64,000 nucleotides of DNA. It comes from Liolophura sinensis. Its lineage: Eukaryota; Mollusca; Polyplacophora; Chitonida; Chitonidae. Below, piece after piece: positions 1 to 11,885 of the stretch. Under the pieces are notes generated by a model. The model saw only the letters and a program-made list of their open reading frames with translations. It had not been told where the DNA came from and searched no databases. Positions within the stretch are counted from its first letter, which is position 1; each line of letters starts with the position of its first letter. The DNA lies in contig NC_088298.1 in assembly GCF_032854445.1 (NCBI RefSeq), forward strand, positions 14,559,504-14,623,503, read 5' to 3'. The translations under genes and the position numbers were made by a program.

Positions 1-404
1 ATGACAGAAGGCAATCAATCAGATCATAGCAGCCCAAAGTAGCGCATGATTGAGTGCATGTAGGAACATAAATGCTGCATTGTTACCAGGCAGGTAAATT
101 TGATAACTTGTTAATTAGATGAAGAGAAATTGATCAGGCCCTTATGGGAATAATCAGAGATGTAACTGTAATATCCGATAACGTCATTGCAAATCATTCT
201 TAATTGTTATGAATATGGTATCATCATTATGACATTATATCATAGCCTAGCTGCCTGTGGACAAGAGAGGAAGAATTATATGTGGACGTGAAAGCCAGAC
301 AAAAAAAAAGTTTTTTGATGTCATGCATCAACGACAACTTTACTCAAGTATCCAATGTCTCCACAAACTTGGGCTCCTAGTCAAAGCTAAATGAACAGTG
401 TTGC
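1..404. other. Unannotated, presumed hyccin intron
   Basis: AT-rich sequence with stops in all frames and no splice-flanked coding segment that resembles hyccin. It is assumed to be intronic because recognisable hyccin exons begin downstream. Confidence 0.4.
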
Positions 405-625
405 GGAGGTCTATTGGTTAAAAACAGTTTATACCTTTTGATCGCTAGGAGACACAAGGTCTGGGTTCAAACCTGGCCTTGGACAGGGAATTTGTAGATT
501 TTCCTGCCCTCCAGGCTAATGGGGCTTTGATGATGGTAATTGGTTGATGATGTTTGTTTAATCATTTGGGCAGTTAAAACATTTGTTGAAGACCTCTTGC
601 CTTCCATCAGTATGGTGTCAGTATT
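405..625 (+). mobile_element. SINE fragment, family C (tRNA-like head)
   Basis: This carries a B-box-like GGGTTCAAACC, then CTTGGACAGGGAATTTG and a body ending near CCATCAGTATGGTGTC. The same body, diverged, recurs at 49283-49548, where it ends in an (AAAT)n-type tail. The A-box half of the head (near 412-440) is degenerate. I infer an old tRNA-derived SINE, distinct from the commoner families below. Confidence 0.55.
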
Positions 626-840
626 AACAGTGAAAGTGTGTATTTGCGTGTATATAGGTAATGCATAAATGGCGAATATTTGAATATTTGTTATGTGAAC
701 TTACATCTCAACATCCAACGTTCATCACCAAGCCATATGTGCCAATGGGAAACACACACTAATAGCTACATGTAGAATGATGGCAGTCAGAGAAAAGCTC
801 TCCCTGTTACACTTACATAATGAATAAGCTTATACTGCAT

Positions 841-997
841 ACCGTACGTGGGAAGATCTGTCAGCAACCTGCGGATGGTTGTGGGTTTCCCTTGGGCTTG
901 GGGTTTCCTTCAACCATAATGCTGGCCGCCATCGTATAAGTCAAATATTCTTGAGTACGGCGTAAAACACCAATCAAATAAATAAATAAATAAATAT
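841..997 (+). mobile_element. SINE family A, 5'-truncated
   Basis: This is the 3' half of the common family A element. It starts at CCGTACGTGGGAAG, runs through GCAACCTGCGGATGGTTGTGG and the AATGCTGGCCGCC block, and ends ATTCTTGAGTACGGCG-TAAAACACCAATC with (AAAT)n. The tRNA head is missing. The other copies in the window allow the family consensus to be read directly. Confidence 0.85.
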
Positions 998-999
998 AC

Positions 1000-2610
1000 C
1001 GGTACTCAGAAATGTATATCTAGGTATATGGAAACAGGGGCTTCAAAGTAAAAGATCAAGGCAGTTTTTCATTGTCACTGCACAGGCAGCATTCAGTTTG
1101 ACAATAACATTGCTCACATACAGTGAAGCCCAGCTTGGTTGAAAGTCAAAAGCAGGCAGGAGATTAGCGCGCTCCTGGAGGTCTTTCAATTCGACAGTTT
1201 GTAGAGCACCTGTAGAGATCTCTGGGACAGACAGCCACCTGCAGAATCAGTGATTCAGTGACACAGTGACAGATTGCACTCACCTGGTTGAGCGTTGTTA
1301 GGCCTATGCGCTACCTCACTTCCCTAACAATGGAAAATCCAGTTCTTCGTTAGAATGATTTAAAAGATTTTTGAAAGACTAACACAATTAATACATGAAA
1401 CCAAAGTAAAATATGTGATGTGTGTGTTTGTGGTCGCAAAGTGGATTTCACGTAGTTATTTACGAGTGAGTCCGTGCAAGACTTGTAATGGATTGCTAGC
1501 ACTGCTAAAACTAGCATACTCTTCGTCTCCCATAAAAAGTGGACAAATTTCCTTTTTTTTTTCTGTAAAAGGTTATCCTTTTAGTGGAAGTCATTTGCCA
1601 GGGAAAAAGTATCTGCCATTTAGTAATTCAAAAAACCAAATGGACACTTTGATGATGACACACCATGCAACAACCACCTTACAATAGGAATTTCAAGTAT
1701 AAAAGTGGTAAAAAGTGAAAACACAGTAAAGGAAGATTTTGTCTGTATGGCGTTATGGAGAATTTGGAGTTTGTACAAAACCATGCATGTAAGAAAAAAA
1801 AAATGATTCGTTCGAGAGAAAAAGAAATAATAATTTCCCATTTGCACCAACATACTTTATTGGGATTTTTGGCATGTACCTGAAATATTTTCTTTTTCTG
1901 ACTCTGTTTGACTACAAACTGCCTTCATGGAATTCATTCCACTGTTTTAATTTATGTTTAACATTATTTGATTTGAACACCCAAATGAATTCAGAAATCA
2001 AATTTTATTGGTGGACATGAATAAAAGTGGGAGAAAAATGTATGCGAATAGCTTATACTTTTATCAGTAAACATGTTTATGATTTTTTTTTTCGATGTTG
2101 ACCATAATGTTTTGATATTTACTATACAAGTTCTTTGTGTGAGAAATATCATGGTTGTTAGGCAGCAATAGGAAAGTGGATTATTGTAGGCTTAATTAAA
2201 ATACTCAGAAGTGTCATGCAGAGACCTGGAAGAAGAACTCAGTCTTAGTGTCTTGCAGTGACATTCTACCAAAATTGAAGAACAATAGGCATGTTGGATT
2301 GGAGTAAGTAAATAATACTCACAAGTGTCAAACTTCATTAACTAACACACACTGTATGGTTTTGTCAATCTTAAATAGTAGGAATAAGGTAATCTATCAA
2401 AACTGCTAGGGCAGTGTTTTCAGACTGTTCCTGTGTAAATCTGTCTTCTGTACAGCTTCCAGGGTTGCAATTCGGTGAGCAAGTCTGTAGACAATCAAAG
2501 ATATAGGTTAATCTTGAAGGCTTCATAACCACACCAGTTAAATTAAAACCAAAAGAATACACCAGTCATTTCAGGTTGCTGGTTGAAAACACCAATAGCT
2601 GTGGCTAGGC
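1000..2610. other. Unannotated intronic stretch
   Basis: Low-complexity AT-rich sequence. Short open frames here (up to 90 codons) have no recognisable similarity, no codon bias and no supporting splice sites. Confidence 0.4.
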
Positions 2611-2612
2611 TT

Positions 2613-2676
2613 ACAGTGTGCATGTTGGTTAGATGAAGTAGCCTACAGTGTGCATGTTGGTTAGATGAAGTAGCCT
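2613..2676. repeat. 32-bp perfect tandem duplication
   Basis: Two identical 32-bp copies begin ACAGTGTGCATGTTGG and are followed by the first bases of a third. Perfect identity implies a recent duplication. Confidence 0.9.
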
Positions 2677-2679
2677 ACA

Positions 2680-3360
2680 GTGGAAGGTCTGTTGCCTGAC
2701 CATGGCCGATTCTATTCTGAAAGTATGTGTTTTGGGGGTTCTTTATAGTTGTTTTGACATCAGACTTACACGATCCTTACAGTAATATAACTACATGATG
2801 TTGTTTAGATAGTACCTTTATACAAACGCAGCAAATGATAAGACATGACCGTGAAGGATCACGCAATGGTCCAGTCACACAATACTGCTGTCTACCTGTC
2901 TTGGGGGCGATGTGCTAGGCAGGAAACACACGCTATTGCAGATGCTTTATTTAAAAAGAAAGTTGCGTTGGTTTGTGCGAAATTTACGCGAAGATTTGGC
3001 GAGGTTCTGTATGGCATAATATAAATGTGTATGAAAATGAATACTCTGAACGTTGACACTAATCAAAAACTTATAAAGACCATATATTTACTCTCTTAAT
3101 CAAGTTGATGAACGGATTTTGTTGTGCTGAGGTACCTGTAGGTTACATGTATTGGGAGATAAACTTTCTGCTTTTCAGACCTAGTATATGTTTACAAGTA
3201 CATACATGTATCTGTTCACAAGGCTGAATACATGGGGACTGCACTTTCGCTTGCAAACTAGGAATGTACGTAGACAGAATGATATTCACACCTTTTAACG
3301 ATAATCCTACTCACCTGAGCAGGTCTCCGACACTGAACTCAGCAGGGGGTTTGTCACGCC
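2680..3360. other. Unannotated intronic stretch
   Basis: No coding, RNA or repeat signal that I can support. Confidence 0.35.
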
Positions 3361-3369
3361 AGTAGAGCG

Positions 3370-4150
3370 GTATTCAGTCTCACAGAGTGTGCTAAGAGCT
3401 GTGTAATATTCAGTTAACACTGCTCAGGCATCATTGAGTTTGACACTGGCCAGGTAGCATTCAGTGTGACACTGGGCAGGTAGTATTCAGTTTGACACTG
3501 GCCAGGCAGCATTCCGTTTGACACTTCTCCAGGTAGCATTCCGTTTGGCACTTGGTCAGGTAGTATTCAGTTTGGCACTGGTCAGGCAGCATTCAGTTTG
3601 ACACTGGTCAGGTAGTATTCAGTTTGGCACTGGTCAGGTAGCTTTCAGTTTGATACTGGTCAGGTAGCATTCAGTTTGACACTGGCCAGCAGCATTCAGT
3701 TTGACACTGGTCAGGTAGCATTCCGTTTGGCACTGGTCAGGTAGTATTCAGTTTGGCACTGGTCAGGTAGCATTCAGTTTGACACTGGCCAGGCAGCATT
3801 CAGTTTGACACTGGTCAGGTAGCATTCCGTTTGGCACTGGTCAGGTAGTATTCAGTTTGGCACTGGTCAGGTAGCATTCAGTTTGGCACTGGTCAGGTAG
3901 CGTTCAGTTTGACACTGGTCAGGTAGCATTCAATTTGACACTACTGAGTTAAAATTCAGTTTGACACTAGTGAGGTATTATTCAGTTGACACTGCTGAGG
4001 TAGCATTCAGTTTGGTGTTACTTAGGTAGCATTCAATTTGACACAGCCGAGATTGCATTCAGTGTGACACTGCTCGGGTAGCTTACAGTGTGACACTGCT
4101 CTGGTAGCTTACAGTGTGACACTGCTTGGGTAGCTTACAGTTTGACGCTA
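3370..4150. repeat. 26-bp minisatellite
   Basis: About 28 units with the consensus GCATTCAGTTTGACACTGG followed by TCAGGTA. The centre (3440-3930) is well kept and the ends are more diverged (AGCTTACAGTGTGACACTGC units at 4080-4140). Every unit has several variants (GTTTGACACT or GTTTGGCACT, GCATTC or GTATTC), giving a higher-order pattern in which variants alternate. Confidence 0.92.
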
Positions 4151-5329
4151 CTCAGTTCCAGGTCTACATATTTTTATACTTATAAAGCCTTCAACATTTT
4201 GTAACTGGATGACTTTAACTCTAACAGTTTTGATAATCTGAAATATTAAACTTTAAATTTGACAAATGTTTCATTTAAATTATCATTTATTATGATCTAG
4301 TGTACCTTGTCATTCAGTATCATTCACAGATATTTGTTATGGGCAGTGCCAACATCAAGACTTGTGTCTGTGTTCTGCTATGTTGAGGAAAATCCAATTA
4401 TGAAAAATTTTGATGAGAACACTAAAATGTGGAATGTCCAAGAAAACCTGTCAACTAACTATCAGAAAAATCTAACTAGTGTGACAAATGCAGTAAATTG
4501 AAAAATCTCCAGTTTGACAAAACAGGAGGGCTTCATATAACTGGTGACAGCGATCGTAATTGATTCAGATTGCATTTCTTGAATGTATTAAAGAACGGAT
4601 GAACAATCTATGTTCATGTTTGGGCATTGAGACCTACTTTACCAGAGCATATAGATAGGATTATTCAGCTACTACTGACGCTTTGTGTAGTTCATCTGAC
4701 AGCAGGAATAAGAGCCTTATTGATGAGCCACACCCTGTTTGACCTTTGATCCCAAGTCATTATAAGCAAGGATGTTGCTCAGCAACACAATGTTAAACTC
4801 TTCATTGTAGTACTCCTATACAGTATTTGGTAAATTGATTTTGGCCATTCATTTCCTTTTGCTAAAAATGAACCAGAAGAAAAAAAAACAAACAAGAAGC
4901 CTGTTTCAAGTTCATGTTCAGTGACAGGTAATTGATAGTATTACTAGCAAAATTTTCTTCATGCATGTTTCTTACCTTGCACTTGAGCACATACTACAGC
5001 GTTTTAAAGGAGCCACTCTTTCTGTCAATTAGTCCTGCAAGAGTTATCTCCCCTGCAATCGACAGACTGATGGAAGACTTCAATGCAGCCAGATGCCCAA
5101 GTTGCATTCAGGCAGGCCTTGGACTATTAAACATGAGTGGAACTTCAAGTATTACTTAGAAGAAAGCACTCAGGCTGCACGTGTATTTTGTTTTTGGGGG
5201 GGGGGGGGGTTTAGGGGGTTTTTGTTTGGTTTTTTTTAGCACGGAGGCTTGATTATGTATTAGTTCTTTCAACCGGTGATAGTGAACATACTAATTTTTG
5301 TTATACATTTACGTGGTAAACTTGGGATT
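4151..5329. other. Unannotated intronic stretch with a 14-base G run
   Basis: AT-rich. There is a possible acceptor-like CTGTCAATTAG at about 5025-5033 before a short open frame ending at 5159, but it shows no similarity to hyccin. A run of 14 G lies at 5196-5209, followed by more G and T runs. Confidence 0.4.
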
Positions 5330-5540
5330 TGAATGGTCAGCATGATGGCTAAAAGGCTTGTGTTCTACAGTCAAACTCCTAAATGGCTCAGTCAACTGGC
5401 TTCCTCATCGGTCATACATGAGAAGTTGTGCCAGCAACCTGGTAGATGGCTGTGGGTTTACACTCAAGTCTGTCTGGTTTTCTCCTACCATGATCCTGGC
5501 CGCCATCATGTAGGTAAAACACCCATCAAATAAGTATATT
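5330..5540 (+). mobile_element. SINE family A, degenerate
   Basis: A diverged copy with traces of the tRNA head (TGGCTCAGTCAACTGG) near 5383. The body is CAGCAACCTGGTAGATGGCT and CCTGGCCGCCATC, and the tail is GTAAAACACCCATCAAATAAG. It ends about 90 bp before the first recognised hyccin exon. Confidence 0.7.
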
Positions 5541-5631
5541 CATGCATGTCACCCCAGCCACACAACGAATACTCTTTAACTGGACAGGTAAAAAACCGAC
5601 ACTAATGTCTTGTGTGCCTTGCATTTTCCAG

Positions 5632-5813
5632 GATAGCCGTTGTCTGGTTTCCACAGCCTTTGTTACCCCCCCGGACGCCTTACCAACATCTGGTGAAAAC
5701 GGCTCCTTGGGGTCAGGGTCGCATTACTCGTTAAACGGACTAGTCACATCTCCACGCCTGGTCGTCAGTCCCAGTCTGCTCATAGAGATGTTGGCCAGCT
5801 TGTACTTTGTCAT
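5632..5813 (+). CDS. FAM126: Hyccin exon (internal), end of folded domain part 1
   Basis: The acceptor is TTTTCCAG before 5632 and the donor is GTAAGT at 5814. The exon starts in phase 0 and ends two bases into a codon. It encodes 60 residues ending LLIEMLASLYFV. This aligns with the human hyccin stretch FMVQMLTGIYFAF, a helix near the end of the hyccin fold. Residues 15-40 are a Ser/Gly/Thr-rich loop that looks longer than in vertebrates. In the same frame the open reading runs back into the intron to an ATG at 5542, but that part has no hyccin similarity and is cut off by the acceptor. Intron 1 downstream is 1085 bp and contains a truncated SINE. Confidence 0.85.
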
Positions 5814-6270
5814 GTAAGTCTGCTTTAATCCCTGGGGTTCACCTGAAACTATTATCTATGACTAAATTACTCATTATGCCTCTTTCTGATAGTTGTATTC
5901 ATCTTAGAAAGATATGTCAAGGTTTTGTTGGAAGGAAGGATGAGATTCTCACTGGAAAAAATGAGATCTGCCAAGAAAAAAGTGATATTTAGTATGCCCC
6001 TTTTGAGACGAAATTTACCGCTGTATCGTTGTTTGAATCTCTTATGAATTATGATGTATGAGGAGGTCACGACAGCCACTGTTGATAGCAGACCCGCCGT
6101 ATGCAAAATTCAGCAAGTTGTTTGGAAGTGCTGCCTAACTGGTCTGAGAAATTACACTCAACTTTCACTCGTTTCACTCCCTTCAAAAAGCCTGAACGTC
6201 AGGAAGTAGACACAGTCACCTGTGGTACTGTTTAATGAACATGTTTATGTTACACCTCTCTTGAAGATCC

Positions 6271-6499
6271 CGCAGCGTGATAGACCCAGTAGTCTCTTAC
6301 CAATGCGGTCACTGTGAGTTCAAGTCCAGCTCATGCTGCTTCCTCTCCGGCCATATGTGGGAAGGTCTTCCAGCAACCTGCGGATGGTTGTGGGTTTCCC
6401 CTGGGCTCAGCCCGGTTTCCACCCACCATAATGCTGGCCACCGTCGTATAAGTGAAATATTCCTGAGTACGTCATAAAACACCAATCAAATAAATAAAT
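6271..6499 (+). mobile_element. SINE family A, truncated at head, with target-site duplication
   Basis: It starts inside the tRNA-like head (GCAGCGTGATAGACCCAG) and contains the B box GAGTTCAAGTCC. It then follows the family body and ends AAAACACCAATC with AAAT repeats. A 13-bp flanking repeat, CTCTTGAAGATCC at 6258-6270 and CTCTCGAAGATCC at 6500-6512 (one mismatch), is a target-site duplication. It lies in the intron between the first two recognised hyccin exons. Confidence 0.92.
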
Positions 6500-6898
6500 C
6501 TCTCGAAGATCCAAATGTAGACGAGCTGTAGACGCATGATTAAGATTCTTTGTCTTACATTAAGTGTTGGTCTAATCCCAGTCTCAGGTAAGGAATCGCA
6601 ACCCGTGGGAAATTTATCAGACATTTGCTGAATGCCAGTGGTTTATTCCCAGCACTCAGCTTTCCTACACTGATGATACTGACGCATATTACCATACGTG
6701 AAATATTCCTTATCAGACTTCAAGTTGAACATTAATCATCAAACATTATGCATGCATAGTCTATAGCTGAGAATATGTAAATTTGCTTCCCTTGTTTTGA
6801 AAAAACACTGAATGAAGGAGATCCAGGGGAATAACTTTTGACACATTTCTCTCTACATATATAAGCCATTCATATCATATTGGTGTTTAAATTTGTAG

Positions 6899-6986
6899 GT
6901 TTAATGGATTACCCAAGCTTGGTATTCAGACTGTCAATGATGTACACAACAGAGCGTGCTATGAGCTTTTCCCGGATGTCCAAATG
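6899..6986 (+). CDS. FAM126: Hyccin exon (internal), end of folded domain part 2
   Basis: The acceptor is ATTTGTAG before 6899 and the donor is GTGAGT at 6987. The first base completes the Met codon split with the previous exon, and the exon ends in phase 0. It encodes FNGLPKLGIQTVNDVHNRAC and then YELFPDVQM. The human counterpart has YNGEWDLAQKALDDI and then a YRAQLELYPEPL segment, so the F/YNG turn and the ELxP motif are both present. The segment is a pair of helices that close the hyccin domain. The exon is too short to be noticed as an open reading frame on its own and was found by following the splice phase from the previous exon. The 14.6 kb intron that follows is the largest in this gene fragment. 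Confidence 0.85.
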
Positions 6987-7237
6987 GTGAGTATGTGAGG
7001 ATTGTCATAATAGCTTACATTATGTCATGGTTGATCAATATAATTACCTTTCTAGGATTGAACTCGGTTCTCCACATCAAAGATCCAGCACCAGTCTACC
7101 AGTTAAGTTAAAGGGAAAATTCCCACTATCAGGGTTTTCATTTAGAATTGGAGGAGTTCAAAAGTAGGCGGCTGAATTGAAAGTAATTATGCCACAATTA
7201 CTATTGATTTAAATAATAAGAATATTCAAAGTAGGCG

Positions 7238-8724
7238 GCTACTGGGACGGAAGGCAGACAGCTGTCTGCAGCCTGCTACGGGGACGGCAGTAGGCAGCTG
7301 TGTGCAGCCTGCTATGGGAACGGCAGTAGGCAGCTGTGTGCAGCATGCTATGGGGATGGCAGTAGACAGCTGTCTGCAGCCTGCTACGGGGACGGCAGTA
7401 GGCAGCTGTGTGCAGCCTGCTATGGAACGGCAGTAGGCCAGCTGTGTGCAGCCTGCTATGGGAACGGCAGTAGAGAGCTGTGTGCAGCATGCTACGGGGA
7501 TGGCAGTAGACAGCTGTCTGCAGCATGCTACGGGGATGGCAGTAGACAGCTGTCTGCAGCCTGCTGCGGGGATGGCAGTAAACAGCTGTCTGCAGCCTGC
7601 TACGGTGCTGGGCAGTAGACAGCTGTGTGCAGCCTGCTACTGGGACGGCAGTAGACAGCTGTGTGCAGCCTGCTATGGGGATGGCAGTAGACAGCTGTCT
7701 GCAGCATGCTACGGGGATGGCAGTAGGACAGCTGTCTGCAGCCTGCTACAGGGATGGCAATAGACAACTGTCTGCAGCCTGCTACGGGGACAGCAGTAGA
7801 CAGCTGTCTGCAGCCTGCCTACAGGGATGGCAGTAGACAGCTGTGTGCAGCATGCTATGGGGATGGCAGTAGACAGCTGTCTGCAGCATGCTACGGGGAT
7901 GGTAGTAGACAGCTGTCTGCAGCCTGCTACGGGGATGGCAGTAGACAGCTGTCTGCAGCCTGCTATGGTGACGGCGGTAGACAGCTGTCTGCAACCTGCT
8001 ATGGGACGGCAGTAGACAGCTGTGTGCAGCCTGCTACGGGATGGCAGTAGACAGCTGTCTGCAGCCTGCTATGGTGACGGCGGTAGACAGCTGTGTGCAG
8101 CCTGCTATGGGGATGGCAGTAGACAGCTGTGTGCAGCCTGCTACGGGGATGGCAGTAGACAGCTGTCTGCAGCTTGCTACTGGGACGGCAGTAAACAGCT
8201 GTCTGGCAGCCTGCTACGGTGGTGGCAGTAGACAGCTGTCTGCAGCCTGCTACGGGGATGGCAGTAGACAGCTGTCTGCAGCCTGCTATGGTGACGGCAG
8301 TAGAACAGCTGTCTGCAACCTGCTATGGGACGGCAGTAGACAGCTGTGTGCAGCCTGCTATGGGGATGGCAGTAGACAGCTGTGTGCAGCCTGCTACGGG
8401 GATGGCAGTAGACAGCTGTGTGCAGCATGCTACAGGGATGGCAGTAGACAGCTGTCTGCAGCCTGCTACGGGGACGACAGTAGACAGCTGTGTGCAGCAT
8501 GCTACAGGGATGGCAGTAGACAGCTGTCTGCCAGCCTGCTACTGGGACGGCAGTAGACAGCTGTCTGCAGCCTGCTACAGGGATGGCAGTAGACAGCTGT
8601 GTGCAGCCTGCTATGGTGACGGCCAGTAGATAGCTGTGTGCAGCGTGCTATGGGGATGGCAGTAGACAACTGTCTGTAGCCTGCTACGGGGACAGCAGTA
8701 GACAGCTGTCTGCAGCCTGCTACT
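7238..8724. repeat. 36-bp minisatellite with an E-box/palindrome in nearly every unit
   Basis: About 40 units; the consensus reads GCAGTAGACAGCTGTCTGCA and then GCCTGCTACGGGGATG. Each unit carries CAGCTG, usually within the perfect palindrome AGACAGCTGTCT, followed by CTGCAG. Because 36 is divisible by three and most units lack stops, many open frames arise on both strands (for example a 12-residue GDGSRQLSAACY repeat on +). One- or two-base indels break these frames, so they are not genes. It is in the 14.6 kb hyccin intron. Confidence 0.95.
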
Positions 8725-9850
8725 TGCCCATTTTGAACACCCTGCACTGTTCTGTTTAGGAAGCTGTCCAAAATTACTTGTTGGAAACCTACAAGACTGT
8801 CATGACAGTAAACAAGTTGTGAGAGCCTTGTGAGAATTGCAAAAAAATCACAATTTATTTTTTTATTTATTTATGTATTTATTTTTGGGGGGAAAAAATT
8901 ATAACTATGGCAATGCACGTAGCTCTAAAAAGGCATTTATAATCAATTTTAACTGATCTATTTGAGATCTGATAAAGACATATATAGGAAAGAGATCGGC
9001 TTAAAGATGTCACGTTCACTGGCAGTTTTGCCATGCAGTAGATGTTGTTAACGTTATTTTAAAGCTTTGGGGGAGTGACAAGTGAGGGAACAATATCTAA
9101 ATGTGTTGTACCGGACCTTGAATTGTGTAAACCCATCATGATTTGAAGCACTCTTTATAACTAGATGTTTCCCCTCACTTGCTATGTAATTTTGTCTTGG
9201 TGATCCTATATTAGCAGAGAGTGAAAAACTCTCACAGAAAGTGCACTGCATGTACTGCAAGAACAGGTATTTTTGGGTACTTAAAGTGCTGCCAAACATC
9301 ACAATTTTGTTTCTCTTTTTTTTTTTTTTTTTTTTTGGTTTTTGCCTGCTTGTTTTTTTTCTGTTACCTGTGAGAGTACATGCAGTTCATTATCTGCTCA
9401 GTCAGAATTTTAGGCCAGCGAGAAGTAAAAGACCACAGGATGAAGCTGCAGTGCTATGTCTTGCCAAATTCTTGCGTCAAGTTTGTTTTTTCTGGGCATG
9501 GGCTCACACTTACCGTTATAGTAGAAGGGTTTCTGTGTTTTACAAGCGCCCCGCCCAAGAGTAATCTGCACTCTTCTTTCCGCCTGCTACACCGCTGCTT
9601 CAACACTTGATAACGCCATCTGAACACACTTCTGTGAGTTCACACTTCACTGCATCCTTCACCTTTAAAAGTAAATGTATAATCAGAGAGAGTTACCTGC
9701 CTTTGTGCATGCATGCTGCAGGATTGTCTTAATACCTTGATATTTGTCAGTAACCAGACCACACCACTAATGCCAACCATTGTAAAACCTACTAAATCAT
9801 GGTGTTGTAACATTTTCTTGTTAAAATGTTGCCTTTTTATAGTGATATTT
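8725..9850. other. Unannotated intronic stretch
   Basis: AT-rich with an ATTT repeat near 8860-8885 and a T run of more than 20 bases near 9315-9337. I see no gene. Confidence 0.4.
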
Positions 9851-9852
9851 GT

Positions 9853-9930
9853 ATATATATATATATATAAGGATAAAGTCTACAGTAAAACTGTCTTTGT
9901 GCATGGTAAAATTATATACTATAGAAGTTT

Positions 9931-9991
<61 letters not shown>

Positions 9992-10040
9992 TAGATAGAT
10001 AGATAGATAGATAGATATATAGATATATATTTATATCTTT
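9853..10040. repeat. (TA)n / (ATAG)n microsatellite
   Basis: A short (AT)n run at 9853-9868. It is followed by a long (TA)n run from about 9933 to 9985 that passes into (GATA)n and mixed ATATAG repeats to about 10040. Confidence 0.9.
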
Positions 10041-10120
10041 ATAATATATTTAATCAGTTACAAAAAAAAAAAAGATTTACCACATTTCCTTATGTGTGAC
10101 CAGATTCTACTAGAAATAAT

Positions 10121-10245
10121 TATTTATTTGTTTGATTGGTGTTTTACACTATGCTCAAGAAAGTTTCAGTTACACGATGGCGGCCAGCATTATCGGGGAA
10201 TGAAACCCGGCAGAGAGTGGGGAACACCTGCTACCATTCGGGGGT
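10121..10245 (-). mobile_element. SINE family A, tail half
   Basis: In minus orientation: TATTTATTTGTTTGATTGG leads into GTGTTTTACACTATGCTCAAG and GATGGCGGCCAGCATTAT. It fades out near 10245. The head is missing. Confidence 0.8.
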
Positions 10246-11116
10246 TGTCACCTAAAAATATGTACATGTACATAAAATTAGATCACAGTCTATGACAAAA
10301 TTTATTGTAATAATTAATACCTTATGTTCTGGTTATGTTTTTAACATAAGCATTTCTGGCAAAGATACATGTTTATCTAAAAGCAAGAATCTCACTGTAA
10401 ATTTCCTCACGTTTTCATGACTTTTTTCATCATATTTTCTCTCAGTAAGCGCTTTTTGGGTTTTTGGCCTATCAGTGTCTTTATATATCTATCTATCTAT
10501 CTATCTGTCTTTGTCTAGTTTGTCAGATATGACAGATGTGTTATTATTTTAGCAAAGAATAACTCCAGAGAATGTGTTCAGAAGTTCTCATCATACTTTC
10601 TACCTGCCAGGAAGCCATATCGTTATTGCAGGTGTTCGCAGATTTAGTTGTGATTTTTAAATATCCAGATTTGTATATAGATTTATATGTATATAGTTTG
10701 TGGGGTATTTAGTTACAATAATCAGTCTCATGTTTGGTAAAACCCTTTATTTTCCACTAAGATGAGGTGCAAGTCTGTGAGTCACACATGAGAAAGTATT
10801 TCAGCTTGTCACTGTAGTACATGAGTAAATGGTAACTTCTGGCCAATTTATATAAAAGACTTACAGCATAGAGAGTAAACTCAGAGCAGAGATGACAGCA
10901 TGATTGTTAGCAAGTGGTCACACTTAGCTGGTGAAAAAAAGCTGTGTTGTCATCGAATTTGATATTAAAACAATGCAAAGGAACTGGCCAAGTGGCAAAA
11001 TTGTCATCCAAAATTAATTTGGTGGCCCTAGCTCTACACATCACTTAATCAGCTTTGGAGTTAAGCGTCCAGAAATGTGCAAGATGTACAGTAGTATGTA
11101 ACATTGTAACATAAAT

Positions 11117-11258
11117 CCACAAACCTGCTGATGGTTGTGGGTTTCCACCGGGTTCTGGCCAGTTTCCTCCATCTTAATGTTGGCCCCAGTCGTATAAGTG
11201 AAATATTCTTGAGTACAGCATAAAACACCAATCAGATAAATAAATAAGTAAATAAATG
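11117..11258 (+). mobile_element. SINE family A, 5'-truncated
   Basis: It begins in the ACCTGCTGATGGTTGTGGG block and ends TTCTTGAGTACAGCATAAAA-CACCAATC plus AAAT repeats. Confidence 0.82.
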
Positions 11259-11636
11259 TACAACAGGGAAGATATAAATATATCAGACATAACTGTAACT
11301 ATCTGCAGTATGATACGTAGACTGTACGCCGATCCTACGTGGAGGTGAAGTGATCCTCCAGCCATCGCAAGCTGCTGGTCCGTGGATGGTCCACGTATCT
11401 TGATCAGAATTCGTTGTCAGTATAAGATACCATTTCAGGCACACACGGTCATTCAGTTGTAGACGACTCCAGTCATATTGTTGATAAATTTATCAGCTCT
11501 TCATCTTATGGAGTTTTATACATGGCCAGGCTATGGTAAGCCCCCAAGCGACATACCTACATGTATATACTTTACCCATCTTAGTTTTTTCTCTATTTCA
11601 CTCCATACTCACCATTTTGAACATGAGTAGCAAGAA

Positions 11637-11885
11637 TCGAAAGGTCATTGAGTCCTGTTTTCGACAGGTGTGTACCAAATGTATGGAGCTTAGTGATAAG
11701 CATACCGGTGTGACCTTACAGACCTCAAAGCTGTGCCAATTCGAGCTCGGCTAGCATGCATCGAAAGGCCACAGTGTCCTATTTTCAAAGAACGCTATAC
11801 CCAATCCATGAAGCTGTGTGATGGAGATACTAATGTGACCTCACAGACCTCCCAATTGCAAAACTACGTCGGTTCGAGCTAGGCT
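11637..11885. repeat. 123-bp diverged tandem duplication
   Basis: Both copies start ATCGAAAGG and share GTGTGACCT/ATGTGACCT, CAGACCTC and TTCGAGCT. They are clearly diverged but spaced exactly 123 bp at their starts. Confidence 0.75.

Noticed and set aside
5034-5159. Extra hyccin exon after TCAATTAG
   Set aside because: The peptide (SPARVISPAIDRLMEDFNA...) does not match the hyccin segment expected before the 5632 exon, and no in-frame donor of good quality precedes the stop at 5157-5159.
5542-5631. ATG at 5542 as the start of hyccin
   Set aside because: The 30 codons before the acceptor are not hyccin-like, and the protein would lack most of its fold; the ATG is intronic.
7238-8724. CRISPR array
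   Set aside because: Repeats are directly adjacent with no unique spacers, in an intron of an animal gene. The same holds for the other arrays.
7239-8771. Overlapping open frames of up to 171 codons on both strands
   Set aside because: All are by-products of the stop-poor 36-bp minisatellite; single-base indels shift frame every few units.
9713-9994. 93-codon frame ending in IYIYIY; similar at 33675-33932 and 35299-35490
   Set aside because: Translation of (TA)n or (TTTA)n microsatellites.
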